Shown here: piece after piece, positions 40,402 through 52,422 of the stretch
How the letters are laid out: each line of letters starts with the position of its first letter
Numbering within the stretch: position 1 is the stretch's first letter
NCBI GenBank assembly: GCA_965247775.1
Contig: OZ252031.1
Coordinates: forward strand, 1-64,000
DNA from: G965247775 sp965247775
Lineage (GTDB): Bacteria; Chloroflexota; Dehalococcoidia; Bin125
Length of the DNA: 64,000 bases
Direction: 5' to 3'
Made by a program: the position numbers and the translations under genes
The notes under the pieces: model-generated
What the model was told of the DNA's origin: nothing
The model's database searches: none
Seen by the model: the letters and a program-made list of their open reading frames with translations, nothing else

Positions 40402-40716
40402 TCACCACTTGAGGAGGTTGATTTCGTCGACGTTGGCCGTGGCCCGGTTGCGGAACGTCCGCACCACGATGCCCAGTGCCAGCGCCACCTCGGCGGCGGC
40501 GATCACGATGATGAAGAAGGCGAAGATGATGCCGGTGAAATTGTCGAAATCGATCTTCCCGTAGACGGCGAAGGCGACCATGTTCAAGCTCACGGCGCTG
40601 AGCATGATCTCCACGGACATCAAGATCAGGATGGCGTTGCGGCGGGTCAGCACGCCCAGCACACCAACGGCGAAGAGGATCGCGTTGACCACCAGCACGT
40701 TCTCCAGCGGTGGCAC
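40402..40716 (-). CDS. nuoK: NADH-quinone oxidoreductase subunit K
   Basis: 104 residues with three membrane helices. The family core is GVLGVLTRRNAILILMSVEIMLSAVSLNMVAFA, with the membrane glutamates in SVEIML (about residue 36) and AAAEVALALGIVV (about residue 75). These two buried Glu residues are essential for proton transfer in other bacteria. The normal length is about 100. Its start lies directly after the nuoJ stop. Confidence 0.95.
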   Translation of the reverse strand: MPPLENVLVVNAILFAVGVLGVLTRRNAILILMSVEIMLSAVSLNMVAFAVYGKIDFDNFTGIIFAFFIIVIAAAEVALALGIVVRTFRNRATANVDEINLLKW

Positions 40717-41226
40717 CTAACCCTCCTCCTCTTCGGGCGTCGCCAGCAGGATCGCCCCATCCAGGGCCACGGACAAGAGGATGCCGATGATGATGAACGG
40801 GACGATCCAGACGCTGAAGATGGCGTCCCCGATGGCCTCGAATGGCACGGGCTCGATCGCCTCACGCGGACTCTGCTCGCTCCAGCTGGTCGCCACCGCG
40901 CCGCCGATCAGTCCCGCCAGCAGGCCCATGGCCGCCATCACGCCCAGGGGGCGGGTCCGGCCGAAGGAGGCCTGCGGCCGCTCGCGGGCGCGCGTCAGCA
41001 TCAGTGCGAAGAGGATCAGGATCACGACGGCCCCGCCGTAGATCAGCAGCTGCACCAGGGCCAGGAACTCCACCGTCAGGATCAGGTAGATGGCGGCGAC
41101 GCCGCCCAGGGCGAGGATGAACATGATCGCGGCGTGCACGATATTGCCCAGCAGAACGACCCCAAGCGCACTCAGGATCATCAGCACGGCGATGATGTAG
41201 TAGACGACCTCGGTTGCGCTCGTCAT
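40717..41226 (-). CDS. nuoJ: NADH-quinone oxidoreductase subunit J
   Basis: 169 residues from MTSATEVVYYIIAVLM, five membrane helices. Family pattern: GVVLLGNIVHAAIMFILALGGVAAIYLIL, then EFLALVQLLIYGGAVVILILFALML (split) with conserved YGGAV. The longer reading frame upstream lacks a sensible start and overlaps the gap after nuoH, so the ATG at 41224-41226 is preferred. The 92-base gap between nuoH and nuoJ is where nuoI usually lies; it contains no gene. The C-terminus ends in an acidic PEEEEG. Confidence 0.93.
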   Translation of the reverse strand: MTSATEVVYYIIAVLMILSALGVVLLGNIVHAAIMFILALGGVAAIYLILTVEFLALVQLLIYGGAVVILILFALMLTRARERPQASFGRTRPLGVMAAMGLLAGLIGGAVATSWSEQSPREAIEPVPFEAIGDAIFSVWIVPFIIIGILLSVALDGAILLATPEEEEG

Positions 41227-41318
41227 CCCCCTACCGGGTACGGACCCTCCCCAGCGGCCCGGCGCGGGTGCCCCGCGCGATCTGCCTTCGCCCGGCGCCC
41301 GGGTCGGCGCCGCCCGTT

Positions 41319-42536
41319 TCAATCACCGCCCGCGGCGGTACCGACCTCCGTGTTCGTGATCAAACGCGGTCGCGCCGGTTCGCGCCGCACCGTGCGCGGT
41401 CCGGCCCCCGCCTTGCGCCGAATCTGACCGTAGATGAGGGCAATCAGTGAAACAAGCAGGAGCAGCGAGACGAGGGCCACGATCCAGTCCTGGCCGCCGT
41501 AGGCGTAGATGATCCCGTTCGCCATCACCTGCACCAGCGAGAACGGCAGCAGCACTTTCCAGGAGAACGCCATGAGCTGGTCGATACGCAAGCGCGGCAT
41601 CATGGTCCGCATCCAGAAGAGCACGAAGAGCATGGCGCTGACTTTGGCCAGCGTCAGCACGATCTGCAGGCCCAGCCCCACGTCCTCGCCGAAGGGGAAG
41701 TTCCACCCCCCCAGGAAAACGGTGGAGCCCAGCATCACCATCAGGAAGAGGGCCGTGTACTCCGCCAGGAAGAACAGGCTCCAGCGGATGCCGCTGTACT
41801 CGACGAAGTAGCCGCCCACCACCTCGGACTCGGCCACGGGCATGTCGAAGGGCGGCCGGTGCAGTTCCGCCAGCGCCCCGATCATGAAGATCACGAAGCC
41901 CAGCGGCTGCAGAATGATGTAGGGCGTGATGCGCTGGTCGTTGGCGATGAAGTTCAGGTTCAGCGCCCCCTCGCGCAAGCCGTCCTCCTGGAGGTGGCTG
42001 GCGGCGATGATGATCACGCCCGCCGCCGCCAGCAGCATGGGCAGCTCGTAGGAGATGGCCTGCGCCGCGGCGCGGATGCCGCCCAGCAGGGCGTACTTGT
42101 TGTCGGAGCCCCAGCCCGCCATGACCACGCCGACGATGTTCAGCCCCAGGACGCCGAAGACGTAGAGGAAGCCCAGCTCCACATCGCGGATGAACCAGTC
42201 CTGCGTGAAGGGGATGGGCACGAACATCAGAAAGACCGGGACGAAGACGAAGTACGGCGCCAGCTCGAACACCCAGCGGTCCGCCGTCCCCGGCCGCACG
42301 TCCTCCTTGGTCAGCAGCTTGAGGGCGTCCGCTGTGGACTGCAGGACCCCCACCGGCCCCGTCCGGGTGGGCCCCACGCGGGCCTGGAAGCGGGCCAGGA
42401 TCTTGCGCTCCAGATAGATCAACGCCAGCGCGTTGATCGTCATCAGCATGACCACGAAGAGGATGCGGATCAGCGCGTCGACGAAGTCGGGCATCGAGAT
42501 GCCCGCGAACTCGCTCAGGACGGTCGGGTCCGGCAT
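41319..42536 (-). CDS. nuoH: NADH-quinone oxidoreductase subunit H
   Basis: 405 residues. Quinone-chamber features: YLERKILARFQARVGPTRTGPVG (split; about residue 45), STADALKLLTKEDVRP (about residue 69), SELPM-like SYELPMLLAAAG (about residue 163), AELHRPPFDMPVAESEVVGG (about residue 222) and the helix with RIDQLMAFSWKVLLPFSL (about residue 313). NuoH links the hydrophilic arm to the membrane arm and forms much of the quinone site. There is a ~50-residue C-terminal extension rich in Arg and Pro. It follows nuoD directly. Confidence 0.95.
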   Translation of the reverse strand: MPDPTVLSEFAGISMPDFVDALIRILFVVMLMTINALALIYLERKILARFQARVGPTRTGPVGVLQSTADALKLLTKEDVRPGTADRWVFELAPYFVFVPVFLMFVPIPFTQDWFIRDVELGFLYVFGVLGLNIVGVVMAGWGSDNKYALLGGIRAAAQAISYELPMLLAAAGVIIIAASHLQEDGLREGALNLNFIANDQRITPYIILQPLGFVIFMIGALAELHRPPFDMPVAESEVVGGYFVEYSGIRWSLFFLAEYTALFLMVMLGSTVFLGGWNFPFGEDVGLGLQIVLTLAKVSAMLFVLFWMRTMMPRLRIDQLMAFSWKVLLPFSLVQVMANGIIYAYGGQDWIVALVSLLLLVSLIALIYGQIRRKAGAGPRTVRREPARPRLITNTEVGTAAGGD

Positions 42537-43685
42537 CTAGCGGTCCACCTCACCGAGCACGATATCCACAGAGCCCAGGATGATGACCGCATCGGCGATG
42601 TACGAGCCCAGCGTCATATGTTTGAGCGCGCCCAGGTTGTGGAAGCAGGGCGAGCGCACCTTCATCCGCCAGGGCTTGTCCGTCCCGTCCGACACCATGT
42701 AGATGCCGTACTCGCCGCGGGGGCCCTCCTGGCGCTGGTAGATCTCGCCCGGGGGCGGGCGCAGCCGCGCCGGCAGCCCCTCCGCCATGATCGGGCCACT
42801 CGTCGGCAACTGCTCCAGCGCCTGGCGCACGATGCTCAGCGACTGGCGCATCTCCTCCAGCCGCACCAGATAGCGGTCGTAGACGTCGCCCCGCTCGCCC
42901 AGCGGGATCTCCCAGTCGAAGCGGTCGTAGATGGAGTAGGGCTCGTCCACGCGCAGGTCGAAGGGCACCCCCGACGCCCGCAGCATCGGCCCCGTGACGC
43001 CGAAGTTGATCGCCTCTTCCGCCGACAGCAGGCCCACGTCGCGGCAGCGCACGATCATGATCTCGTGCTGGGTCATGAGGGCGTCGAGGTCCACGATGCC
43101 GCGCTCGATCTCGCCCAGCAGCCAGCGGCCGTCCTCGACGAAGGTCTCATGCGGCTCCCAGGCCAGGCCGCCGACGCGGAAGTAGTTGTACATCATGCGG
43201 TCGCCGGTGACGGCCTCGAAGAAGTCCTGGATCGTTTCGCGCACCTTGAACGCCCAGGTGAAGGCGGTGCCGAAGATGCCGACGTCGGTCCCGAAGGCGC
43301 CGAGGAACATCAGATGCGAGAGGATGCGGTTGAGTTCCGACAGGATCAGCCGCAGGTACTCGGCCCGCTCGGGCGCCTCCACGCCGGCCAGCCGCTCGGT
43401 GGCATTGACGTGGACCCACTCGTTGCAGAACGCCGCCAGATAGTCGGTGCGGTCCTGGAAGCCCAGCGATCCCCGGTAGTCCAGCGACTCGCTCAGCTTC
43501 TCCGCCCCCCGATGCAGGTAGCCGATGTAGGGGATGACGTCCTTGACGATCTCCCCGTCCACCGTCAGGACCATGCGGAAGACGCCGTGGGTGGAGGGGT
43601 GCTGGGGCCCCATGTTGATGTTCATGTCGACGGTCTGGAAGTCGTCCTCGAAGACGACCGGCGGCGTCAACCGACGCTCGGCCAT
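42537..43685 (-). CDS. nuoD: NADH-quinone oxidoreductase subunit D
   Basis: 382 residues, homologous to the large subunit of [NiFe] hydrogenases without its metal centre. NMGPQHPSTHGVFRMVLTVDGE (split; about residue 24), IGYLHRGAEKLSES (about residue 54), the quinone-site tyrosine in RTDYLAAFCNEWV (about residue 77) and PSCFHNLGALKHMTLGSYI-like RSPCFHNLGALKHMTLGS (about residue 345) are clear, and the C-terminus ends GSVDIVLGEVDR. It overlaps the nuoC stop by one base. In this complex it should host the quinone reduction site with NuoH. Confidence 0.95.
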   Translation of the reverse strand: MAERRLTPPVVFEDDFQTVDMNINMGPQHPSTHGVFRMVLTVDGEIVKDVIPYIGYLHRGAEKLSESLDYRGSLGFQDRTDYLAAFCNEWVHVNATERLAGVEAPERAEYLRLILSELNRILSHLMFLGAFGTDVGIFGTAFTWAFKVRETIQDFFEAVTGDRMMYNYFRVGGLAWEPHETFVEDGRWLLGEIERGIVDLDALMTQHEIMIVRCRDVGLLSAEEAINFGVTGPMLRASGVPFDLRVDEPYSIYDRFDWEIPLGERGDVYDRYLVRLEEMRQSLSIVRQALEQLPTSGPIMAEGLPARLRPPPGEIYQRQEGPRGEYGIYMVSDGTDKPWRMKVRSPCFHNLGALKHMTLGSYIADAVIILGSVDIVLGEVDR

Positions 43686-44724
43686 CAGCCCTCTCCTCGC
43701 AGCTCGGCGCGCCGCGCGGCCGCCAACGCGCGGGCCTTCGTCACCCGCTCCGCCTGCGCCTGTTTGCGCTCGGCCAATTCCTCGGGCGTCATGTCCGCCC
43801 TGGCCTTCTTCGGTGCCGCCGGGGCCCCACCCGCCTGGGCGCCGGCGAGCGCGGTCGGCGCCGGCGCTTTCGCCGTGGCGGGTTCGGTCCCCTCGGGTTC
43901 CACATCAGTGGCCGGCGCGGCTCCCGCCGGGGCGGCTGCCTTCTCCTTCATCGCCTCCGCCGGTCCCTCAGCCCGGCGCGCGGCGGCCAGTTCCCGCGCT
44001 TTCTTCACCCGTTCGGCCTGCTCCGCCTTCTTGGCCGCGAGTTCCTCGGGGGTGAGGTCGGCGGCGGCCTTCTGCTCCCCCGCCGCCGCCGCCTTCTTCT
44101 TGGCCGCCGCGATGCGCGCGGCGCGCTCGTCCTCCGCCGCCTCCGGCTTGGGCGGGGGGTGCTGCTTGGTGAAGTACTCAACGTCGACGCCCTGCTCCAG
44201 CTCGATCGGCGCCAGCGGGTGGGAGCGCAGGAGGGGATGGATGTCCAGATCCTCGTCCAGCAGCAGGTTGCGGGGGTCGGGATGTCCCTCGAACTCGATG
44301 CCGAACATCTCACGCGCCTCGCGCTCGGCCCACTCCGCGCCGCGATGCACATCCGTCACCGTCGGCAGCGAGGGCCGCTCCGCCGCCAGCCGGGTCTTGA
44401 TGCAGACGCTGTGGCGATGGCGCAGGGAGAAGAGGTGGTAGACCACCTCCAGCCCGGCGTCCTCCCAGTCGACGGCGGTGAGGTTGCGCAGGAGGTCCAT
44501 GGAGAGGCGCTCGTCGCGCTGGCTGGTGACGACGACGTCGTGCAGATCGCGAGGCGCCACCGTGATCGCCACATCCCACTTCGTTTGTTCGGCCTCGAAG
44601 TCCAGCGCCGGCAGGACCTCGCGGTAGGTGTCGGCAATGCTGCCCGGCGGGGGCGGCGCCTTGGGGCGCTCGTCACCCCCGTCTTTGCCCGCGCCGGCGC
44701 GCGCCCGGGGCCCGCGGTCCGTCG

Positions 44725-44728
<4 letters not shown>
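43685..44728 (-). CDS. nuoC: NADH-quinone oxidoreductase subunit C with repetitive C-terminal extension
   Basis: 347 residues from MTTDRGPRARAG. The 30-kDa subunit core (about residues 40-190) has FSLRHRHSVCIKTRLAAERP, then the signature EREAREMFGIEFEGHPDPRN (about residue 150). After DVEYFTKQ (about residue 197) comes a non-family tail of about 145 residues. It is Ala/Lys/Glu-rich and contains two copies of a ~31-residue helix motif, each starting D(L/M)TPEELA and ending AAARRAE. NuoC joins NuoD in the hydrophilic stalk; the tail is predicted coiled-coil or disordered. It overlaps nuoB by four bases (ATGA). Confidence 0.92.
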
Positions 44729-45257
<529 letters not shown>

Positions 45258-45282
<25 letters not shown>

Positions 45283-45662
45283 TCCAGCACGCCTTTCCGC
45301 CACGCGTAGGCGAGGCCCACGACGAGCGTGAAGATGAACAGCACCATCTGCCAGAGGATGACCTTGTCGAAGCCGCCGCCGTCCGCATCGAGCAAGCCCA
45401 GGAACGACGCCGCCCAGGGGAAGAGGAACACGACCTCCACGTCGAAGACCAGGAAGAGGATGGCGAAGATGTAGTAGCGCACGTGGATCTGCGCCCAGTT
45501 CCGGCCGATGGGCAGCATGCCGCACTCATAGACCTGGCTCTTGAGCGGCGTCGCGCGGCGCGGCGCCAGGAGTTTGGTGGCCAACAGCGCCGTTAGGACG
45601 AGCATCCCGCCGACGGGGATCGCCAGGAGGACGGCGCCGTAGTTCTCGAGCAACTGCTCCAC
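45258..45662 (-). CDS. nuoA: NADH-quinone oxidoreductase subunit A
   Basis: 134 residues, three membrane helices. Family signature SQVYECGMLPIGRNWAQIHV with the Cys of the NuoA loop (about residue 48), RYYIFAILFLVFDVEVVFLFPWA (split) with the conserved Asp/Glu in FDVE (about residue 73), and a C-terminal LWQMVLFIFTLVVGLAYAW helix. It is the first gene of the operon, about 140 bases after the predicted transcription start. The normal length is 118-140. Confidence 0.95.
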
Positions 45663-45748
45663 AGACGCCTCCCCGCCCGCAGGCGCGGCTTAACCGGGCG
45701 CGCGGCTGCCTCCGCCGCTCGGCGGGCAGCCGGTGCCAGCGAGCCCCG

Positions 45749-45804
45749 GAAATCACGCAGCCGCCGGGGACGCGCCGCCGCCGGGGACGGTTGTGCGTGA
45801 TTTC
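45749..45804 (-). promoter_or_regulatory. Long hairpin at the 5' end of the nuo operon transcript
   Basis: GAAATCACGCA (45749-45759) and TGCGTGATTTC (45794-45804) form a perfect 11-bp inverted repeat. The 34-base loop itself holds two copies of CCGCCGGGGACG (about 45761-45772 and 45778-45789). The first base of the outer stem lies about 9 bases downstream of the nuo -10 box, so the nascent mRNA would begin with this structure, roughly 90 bases before nuoA. It may be a stabilising 5' stem, a protein-binding leader or a dyad operator. No known riboswitch class was recognised. Confidence 0.7.
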
Positions 45805-45812
45805 GCAGACGG

Positions 45813-45841
45813 ATCGTATGGCCGGTGTATTTAAGTGTCAA
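45813..45841 (-). promoter_or_regulatory. Sigma70-type promoter of the nuo operon
   Basis: On the minus strand TTGACA (45836-45841), a 17-base spacer and TACGAT (45813-45818). The -35 is a perfect consensus and the spacing is optimal. Transcription would start near 45806 and read nuoA-B-C-D-H-J-K-L-M-N. It lies between the valS stop (45905) and nuoA, which argues that the nuo genes are not read only from valS. Confidence 0.82.
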
Positions 45842-45904
45842 ACCAGCGCTGTGAGCGGCGCCAGAGCCGGCCGAAGGGGCCGCCGCGATGGCGGGTCGCG
45901 CCGG

Positions 45905-48844
<2,940 letters not shown>

Positions 48845-48845
48845 C

Positions 48846-49598
48846 TCAGCCGACCGGGACGGCGATCCCGTCGATCACGGGCGCCGCGGCGGGGGCCACC
48901 ATCGGCGCCGCGCCGGGGTGGCCTCCGCCGCGTAGCTCCTCCAGAGCTTGCAGCCGCTGCAGACCGCGCCGGGTGTCGCTGGCCACGCGGGCCGGATCCT
49001 GCACGCTGAGCCGCTTCTTGAAGAGCCAGTAGGTGAACTCCTTCAGCTCGCTCAGGCTGATCCGGTCCACCATCGCCTGCCCGCGGGCTTGGCGAAAGTC
49101 GCGCAGCAACGGCCCCCGGGTTGCGCCGTAGATCCGCTGGAAGGGGTCCCCATCGCCGCGGGCATCGTGCCGGAAGGCCGCGATCCCCCGATCTTTCCGG
49201 ACCTGCTCCTCCACGGCCAGTTGCAGGGCTTCTTCCACCCGGACCCCGTAGACGAAGTTGAGATGAGCGCGGTACTTGCTGGGGCCCAGCGCCTCCCGAA
49301 ACGTCTCCTCGCGCAGGGGGGCCGGCCAGCGCTCTTCCCAGAGCAGTGCCTCGATCTCCGCCGCCGGCAGCAGCGCCTCCCCGGCGACCGCATCGCAGAG
49401 CCGCTCGGCCAGCAGCAGCCAGTCGAAGGCCTCCCCCGCGATCAGGTAGCGGTACTGCCGTCCCTCCACACGTTCGCCCGCGATGTCCCAGCTCGCGATG
49501 GCCGCCAGCAGCGCCTCCGGCCAGGGCCGGCCCGCCCGCAAATCGCTGCGGAACGCCGCCACGTGCACCGCGGCCTCGCGGGTCAGAACCTCGTTCAC
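48846..49598 (-). CDS. Protein of unknown function between secA and valS
   Basis: 250 residues, not recognised. The sequence is mostly helical, acidic/basic mixed, with no signal peptide or membrane helix. The hydrophobic helix FDWLLLAERLCDAVAGEALL (about residue 58) and patches such as KYRAHLNFVYGVRVEEALQLAV (split; about residue 106) and LSELKEFTYWLFKKRLS (about residue 185) suggest a globular alpha-helical protein. The C-terminal ~35 residues are Ala/Pro/Gly-rich and disordered-looking. The ATG overlaps the secA stop by four bases and the stop lies one base before valS, so it should be co-translated in a protein-export/tRNA operon. Confidence 0.6.
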   Translation of the reverse strand: MNEVLTREAAVHVAAFRSDLRAGRPWPEALLAAIASWDIAGERVEGRQYRYLIAGEAFDWLLLAERLCDAVAGEALLPAAEIEALLWEERWPAPLREETFREALGPSKYRAHLNFVYGVRVEEALQLAVEEQVRKDRGIAAFRHDARGDGDPFQRIYGATRGPLLRDFRQARGQAMVDRISLSELKEFTYWLFKKRLSVQDPARVASDTRRGLQRLQALEELRGGGHPGAAPMVAPAAAPVIDGIAVPVG

Positions 49599-52339
49599 CC
49601 TGTCGCTCCGTGGCAGCGCTTGTATTTCTTACCCGATCCACAGGGACAGGGCGCGTTACGGCCCACTTTCGGCATTGCCGTCGCCGTCGCCGCCGCGGGC
49701 CGGCTTCCCGCGCCGCTGACCTCGCGCATCTGCCGTACGCCCACGCTGGCCGCGGCGCGGCGATCGGCCAGCGCCTCCGGACGCACGGCGCGGCGGCGCG
49801 GCGCGGCGCGCTTGCCCTCCGGCGCCGCGGCCCCCGCCCCCGGCGCGTCCTCCCCGGCCGCGGCCGCGGGCTTCTGCAAGTGCAGAATGGCCCGCGTCAC
49901 CTCGCGGCGAATGGTCCCGGTGAGCTGGTCGAACATGTCGAAGGCTTCGCGCTTGTAGGTCACCAGCGGATCCTGCTGGCCGTAGGCCTGCAACCCCACC
50001 CCCTGCCGGAAGGCGTCCATCTCGGTCAGATGTCCGATCCAGGCGCGGTCGATGATGCGCAGCGCGATCATCCGCTGCGCCGCCGTCATGGTGTCCGCGC
50101 CGAGTTCCTCCACCTTGCTCTCGTAGACGTCCAGAGCGTGCTCGGTCAGCGCCTCGATCAGCTCCTCGTTGGAGCCGCCCGCCGCGGCGTCCAGATCGAA
50201 GCCGCTCAGCGGCAGGATGCCGCCGGCCTCGGTCCAGAACGGCTCCAGCTCCAGCGAGGCGAGGGACTGTCCGGCCCCGTAGCCCAGGACCAGATCCCGC
50301 ACCGCCTCCGCGATCATCCCGGTCACGACGGCGCGCAGATCGTCCCCCGCCAGGACCTTGTCCCGTTCGGCGTAGATCACTTCGCGCTGGCGGTTGATCA
50401 CGTCGTCGTAGTCCACCAGGTGCTTGCGGATGTCGAAGTGGTGCGCCTCCACCTTCTGCTGCGTCTGCTCGATCGCCCAGCCCACCATGCCGGACTCCAT
50501 GGGCGTCTCATCGTCCCAGCCGAATTTGCCCATCATTCCCGAGATGCGCTCGCTGGGGAAGCGCCGCATGATCGTGTCCTCAAAGGAGACGTAGAAGCGC
50601 GAGGCGCCGGGATCGCCCTGGCGCCCGGAGCGCCCGCGGAGCTGATTGTCGATCCGGCGCGACTCGTGCCGCTCCGTGCCGATGACCAGTAGCCCGCCCT
50701 CCTCGACCACTCCCGCGCCCAGTTTGATGTCCGTGCCGCGGCCGGCCATGTTCGTGGCGATGGTCACGGCGCCCGGCTCCCCCGCCTCCGCCACGATGGC
50801 CGCCTCGCGCTCGTGGTTCTTGGCGTTGAGCACGTTGTGGTGGATGCCGTTGCGCAGCAGCATCCCCGAGAGCGCCTCCGAGGTCTCGACCGAGGAGGTG
50901 CCGGCGAGCACGGGCTGCCCACGAGTGTGCGCCTCGCTGATCGCCTCCACGACGGATTTGAACTTGGCTTGCTCCGAGCGAAAGATGAGGTCCGCGCGAT
51001 CGTCGCGGATCATGGGGAGGTGGGTGGGGACCACCATCACCTCCAGCGAGTAGATCTTGCTCAATTCCTCCGCCTCCGTCGCGGCGGTGCCCGTCATGCC
51101 CGCGAGCTTGCGGTACATACGGAAGTAGTTCTGGTAGGTGATCGTCGCGAGCGTCACGGTCTCCCGCTCCACGGTCACGCCTTCTTTGGCCTCGATCGCC
51201 TGGTGCAGCCCCTCCGAGTAGCGCCGGCCCTCCATCACGCGCCCCGTGAACTCGTCCACGATCACGACCTGGCCGTTGCGCACCATGTACTCCTGGTCGC
51301 GGTGGTACATGAACTCGGCCCGCAGCGCCGCCTCCAGGAAGCGGGTCAGGCGCGCGTTCTCCCCTTCGAACAGGTTGGCGATCCCCAGCATCCGCTCGAC
51401 CTTCTCGATACCGGGCTCGGAGAGGGACACCGAGCGCGACTTGGCCTCCGCCGTGAAGTCCGCGCCCTCCTGCAGTTGCCGCACGATGCGGGCGAACGTC
51501 TGGTAGGTGTCCAGCGACTCTGCCGCTTGCCCGCTGATGATCAGCGGCGTCCGGGCCTCGTCGATGAGGATGTTGTCCACCTCATCGACGATGGCGTAGC
51601 TGAGCGGGCGCTGCACTTTGTCCTCGATCTGCGTGACCATATTGTCGCGCAGGTAATCGAAGCCGAACTCGTTGTTCGTGCCGTAGGTGATGTCGGCGGC
51701 GTAGGCCTCGGTGCGGGAGCAGGGCCGCAGGAAGCGCATGTCCCCCAGCGCCGCCCGCCGCGCCCGCTCGTCCGCGTCCACCGCTTCCCCGTCCCCCACC
51801 GCTTCCTCGTCCCCCACCGCCGTGGGGTCGTAGCTGGGGTCGTAGCGGTAGGAGGCGCGATGCTGGAGCACCGCCACACTCAGCCCCAGGCCGTGGTGGG
51901 TGGCGCCCATCCAGCGGGCGTCACGCTTGGCCAGGTAGTCGTTGACCGTGATCACGTGGACGCCGTCGCCCTCCAGGGCGTTGAGATAGGTGGGCAGGGT
52001 CGCCACCAAGGTCTTGCCCTCGCCCGTGCGCATCTCCGCGATCCTGCCCTCGTGCAGCACGCTGGCGCCCAGGACCTGCACGTCGTAATGGCGCATCTCC
52101 AGCCAGCGACGGGCCGCCTCGCGCCCCACCGCGAAAGCCTCCGGGAGCAGATCGTCCAGGTCGGCGCCATCGTCCAGGCGCTGGCGGAACTCGTCCGTCT
52201 TGCCGCGCAGCGCCTCATCGCTGAGCGGCCTGATGCGCTCCTCCCAGCGGGCCGTCTCGTCCACCAGCGGCTGCCGGCGTTGCAATTCCCGGGCGTTGGA
52301 GTCGCCAAGGATCTGCCTGGCGCGATTGAGGATGCCCAT
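49595..52339 (-). CDS. secA: Protein translocase ATPase SecA
   Basis: 914 residues. Walker A is in MRTGEGKTLVATLP (about residue 106), Walker B in AIVDEVDNILIDEARTPLI (about residue 220), with GTNNEFGFDYLRDNM before it. Motif VI is QLRGRSGRQGDPGASRFYVSFED (split; about residue 580) and the second nucleotide-binding fold has VTIATNMAGRGTDIKLG (about residue 540). The C-terminus carries the zinc SEC-C motif CPCGSGKKYKRCHG (last 20 residues). A short acidic insertion (AVGDEEAVGDGEAVDADE, about residue 165) interrupts the first domain. It drives preprotein export through SecYEG and is read from prs towards valS. Confidence 0.96.
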   Translation of the reverse strand: MGILNRARQILGDSNARELQRRQPLVDETARWEERIRPLSDEALRGKTDEFRQRLDDGADLDDLLPEAFAVGREAARRWLEMRHYDVQVLGASVLHEGRIAEMRTGEGKTLVATLPTYLNALEGDGVHVITVNDYLAKRDARWMGATHHGLGLSVAVLQHRASYRYDPSYDPTAVGDEEAVGDGEAVDADERARRAALGDMRFLRPCSRTEAYAADITYGTNNEFGFDYLRDNMVTQIEDKVQRPLSYAIVDEVDNILIDEARTPLIISGQAAESLDTYQTFARIVRQLQEGADFTAEAKSRSVSLSEPGIEKVERMLGIANLFEGENARLTRFLEAALRAEFMYHRDQEYMVRNGQVVIVDEFTGRVMEGRRYSEGLHQAIEAKEGVTVERETVTLATITYQNYFRMYRKLAGMTGTAATEAEELSKIYSLEVMVVPTHLPMIRDDRADLIFRSEQAKFKSVVEAISEAHTRGQPVLAGTSSVETSEALSGMLLRNGIHHNVLNAKNHEREAAIVAEAGEPGAVTIATNMAGRGTDIKLGAGVVEEGGLLVIGTERHESRRIDNQLRGRSGRQGDPGASRFYVSFEDTIMRRFPSERISGMMGKFGWDDETPMESGMVGWAIEQTQQKVEAHHFDIRKHLVDYDDVINRQREVIYAERDKVLAGDDLRAVVTGMIAEAVRDLVLGYGAGQSLASLELEPFWTEAGGILPLSGFDLDAAAGGSNEELIEALTEHALDVYESKVEELGADTMTAAQRMIALRIIDRAWIGHLTEMDAFRQGVGLQAYGQQDPLVTYKREAFDMFDQLTGTIRREVTRAILHLQKPAAAAGEDAPGAGAAAPEGKRAAPRRRAVRPEALADRRAAASVGVRQMREVSGAGSRPAAATATAMPKVGRNAPCPCGSGKKYKRCHGATG

Positions 52340-52422
52340 TGGTCTCGTTCCGGCGCAGGGACGCGGCGCAGGGGAGGCAGCCGCTGGCCTCTACAGGATA
52401 GCGGGCCGGGGCTCGCGGACGG

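Noticed and set aside
41227..41318. A hidden small nuoI gene between nuoH and nuoJ
   Set aside because: 92 bases are too short for the ~150-residue family and no CxxCxxC motif occurs in any frame.
41859..44441. An 860-codon plus-strand open frame across nuoH, nuoD and nuoC
   Set aside because: His/Gln/Val-rich shadow of the complex I genes with no signature; the minus-strand genes have complete motifs.
51777..51832. Short tandem repeat in secA encoding Ala-Val-Gly-Asp-Glu
   Set aside because: Only two imperfect copies in a known variable acidic loop; not a significant repeat.
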